DNA of 7,274 nt, from assembly GCA_011042595.1 (NCBI GenBank), contig DQWO01000174.1, positions 1-7,274 on the forward strand. Reading direction: 5' to 3'. Below, one piece after another: positions 6,834-7,274 of this stretch; position 1 is the stretch's first letter; each line of letters begins with the position of its first letter. The stretch is from Pseudomonadota bacterium (lineage in GTDB: Bacteria > Desulfobacterota > Anaeroferrophillalia > Anaeroferrophillales > Anaeroferrophillaceae). Both the position numbers and the translations under genes were made by a program. The notes under the pieces are model-generated. The model did no database searches. It was not told where the DNA came from and saw nothing but the letters and a program-made list of their open reading frames with translations.

Positions 6834-6862
6834 CGTCTACCATGACTTTTCGAGACTGTCAA
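6834..6862 (-). promoter_or_regulatory. Predicted sigma70-like promoter of the kinase-regulator operon
   Basis: On the minus strand TTGACA (6862-6857), a 17-bp spacer and TAGACG (6839-6834) form a promoter with a consensus -35 and a weak -10. Transcription would begin near 6827, leaving a leader of about 34 nt before the GTG start. The layout mirrors the livK promoter (TTGACAGT, 17-bp spacing, TAG at the start of the -10). Confidence 0.5.
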
Positions 6863-7003
6863 CCACAGCAGAACAATAACCATGCTATATTATTAGGAAA
6901 AACAGACAGTCACCAGAAACAAAACAGGTAGGCAGTCAGCCAGCGATATTTAGCACTTACTTCTACAAAAAGTCTTTACAAAAATCTTTTGCCTTATTAT
7001 CAT

Positions 7004-7052
7004 GGACAGCAATCAGCAATCAGCAATCAGCTGTCAGCTGTCAGCTTTCAGC
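7004..7052. repeat. Heptanucleotide tandem repeat array (NNNCAGC x7)
   Basis: Seven consecutive 7-bp units in perfect register: GGACAGC, AATCAGC x3 (7011-7031), TGTCAGC x2 (7032-7045) and TTTCAGC (7046-7052). The core CAGC is fixed and the first three bases vary in runs, as expected from slippage and expansion of related units. The unit AATCAGC recurs once beside the TAGCCTT array at 342-348. The array lies about 140 bp upstream of the kinase promoter, outside any gene. It resembles the short tandemly repeated heptamer families known from some bacterial genomes. No function can be read from it. Confidence 0.88.
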
Positions 7053-7215
7053 TCCAAAAAATCAAGGTTTTACGTTAATGAGAAATAACACCCAATAGAT
7101 GGAAAACCTGTAGCATTTAACATTATGTAATCATTAAGCTAATCGCCCAACTTAGTGCCTTACTCCCGAAAGGCTGTCAAAAAAAACAAGAAATTGTCGG
7201 GAATACATTCAGGAT

Positions 7216-7274
7216 GTTCGGGCTTGGCTCATAGCGGCATTGGGTGCCGAACGAATCACCACGACGGTGATTCG
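7216..7274. repeat. Inverted repeats at the right window edge
   Basis: CGAATCACC (7252-7260) and GGTGATTCG (7266-7274) form a perfect 9-bp stem around ACGAC, and the match may continue past the window. Immediately before it, GTTCGG (7216-7221) and CCGAAC (7247-7252) form a second 6-bp inverted pair around 25 bases, sharing C7252 with the first stem. The paired hairpins could be the end of a small mobile or REP-like element, or a terminator or structured region of a gene lying beyond the edge. No T tract is visible in either direction within the window. Confidence 0.6.

Larger units (their letters stand above)
6863..7274. other. AT-rich intergenic region with no supported gene
   Basis: This stretch upstream of the kinase promoter holds a heptamer repeat array (7004-7052) and inverted repeats at its right end (7216-7274). 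Between them lie AT-rich stretches without a ribosome binding site or a convincing reading frame. At 6956-6980 the minus strand carries three loosely TGTAAG-like half-sites (TGTAAA, TGTAGA and GTAAG) that could relate to autoregulation, but they are too degenerate to call. Short open frames touching the right edge exist on both strands and cannot be judged from the 60-100 bases visible. The gene upstream of the kinase is outside the window. Confidence 0.6.

Noticed and set aside
7004..7052. CRISPR array
   Set aside because: The period is 7 bp, with no spacers and no 24-40 bp direct repeats.
7177..7272. Open frames touching the right edge as a truncated upstream gene
   Set aside because: At least two minus-strand frames and one plus-strand frame are open over this short stretch. 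None has a recognisable motif, so no coding call is justified.

Overview
The window comes from a Gram-negative bacterium of moderate GC content. Supporting signs are a Sec signal peptide on a periplasmic binding protein, a histidine kinase with a periplasmic sensor domain, strong GGAGG-type ribosome binding sites and sigma70-like promoters. The protein style and the intergenic heptanucleotide repeats suggest a Desulfobacterota ('deltaproteobacterial') genome. That placement is an impression, not a demonstration.

All six recognisable genes lie on the minus strand. In transcription order (high to low coordinates) they are: a 480-bp AT-rich intergenic region with a heptamer repeat array; a sensor histidine kinase (816 aa, GTG start) with a DctB-like periplasmic domain, two PAS domains and a NarL/UhpB-type kinase core; a GacA/UvrY-like response regulator 8 bp further on; a regulatory gap of about 180 bp; and a branched-chain amino acid (LivK/HAAT)-type ABC transporter operon. 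That operon runs binding protein (livK-like), permease (livH-like), permease (livM-like), then an ATPase (livG-like) cut by the left edge of the window. A livF gene is expected beyond the edge.

The likely logic is that the kinase senses a small extracellular metabolite, possibly a carboxylate given its DctB-like sensor, and phosphorylates the regulator, which then controls the adjacent uptake operon. The sequence offers a specific handle. About 66 bp upstream of the predicted livK transcription start lies TGTAAG-N7-CTTACg, very close to the published GacA/UvrY box TGTAAG-N6-CTTACA, and the regulator's DNA-binding helix resembles that of GacA/UvrY. A second perfect palindrome (AAAACCGGTTTT) sits in the livK leader. 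A strong hairpin with a T-rich tail lies between livK and livH and would make the binding protein message more abundant than the permease message.

I see no clearly novel multi-gene system. The items most worth following are the regulator box, the kinase/transporter pairing, the operon-internal attenuator and the heptamer repeats, one copy of which has landed exactly on the livM stop codon.
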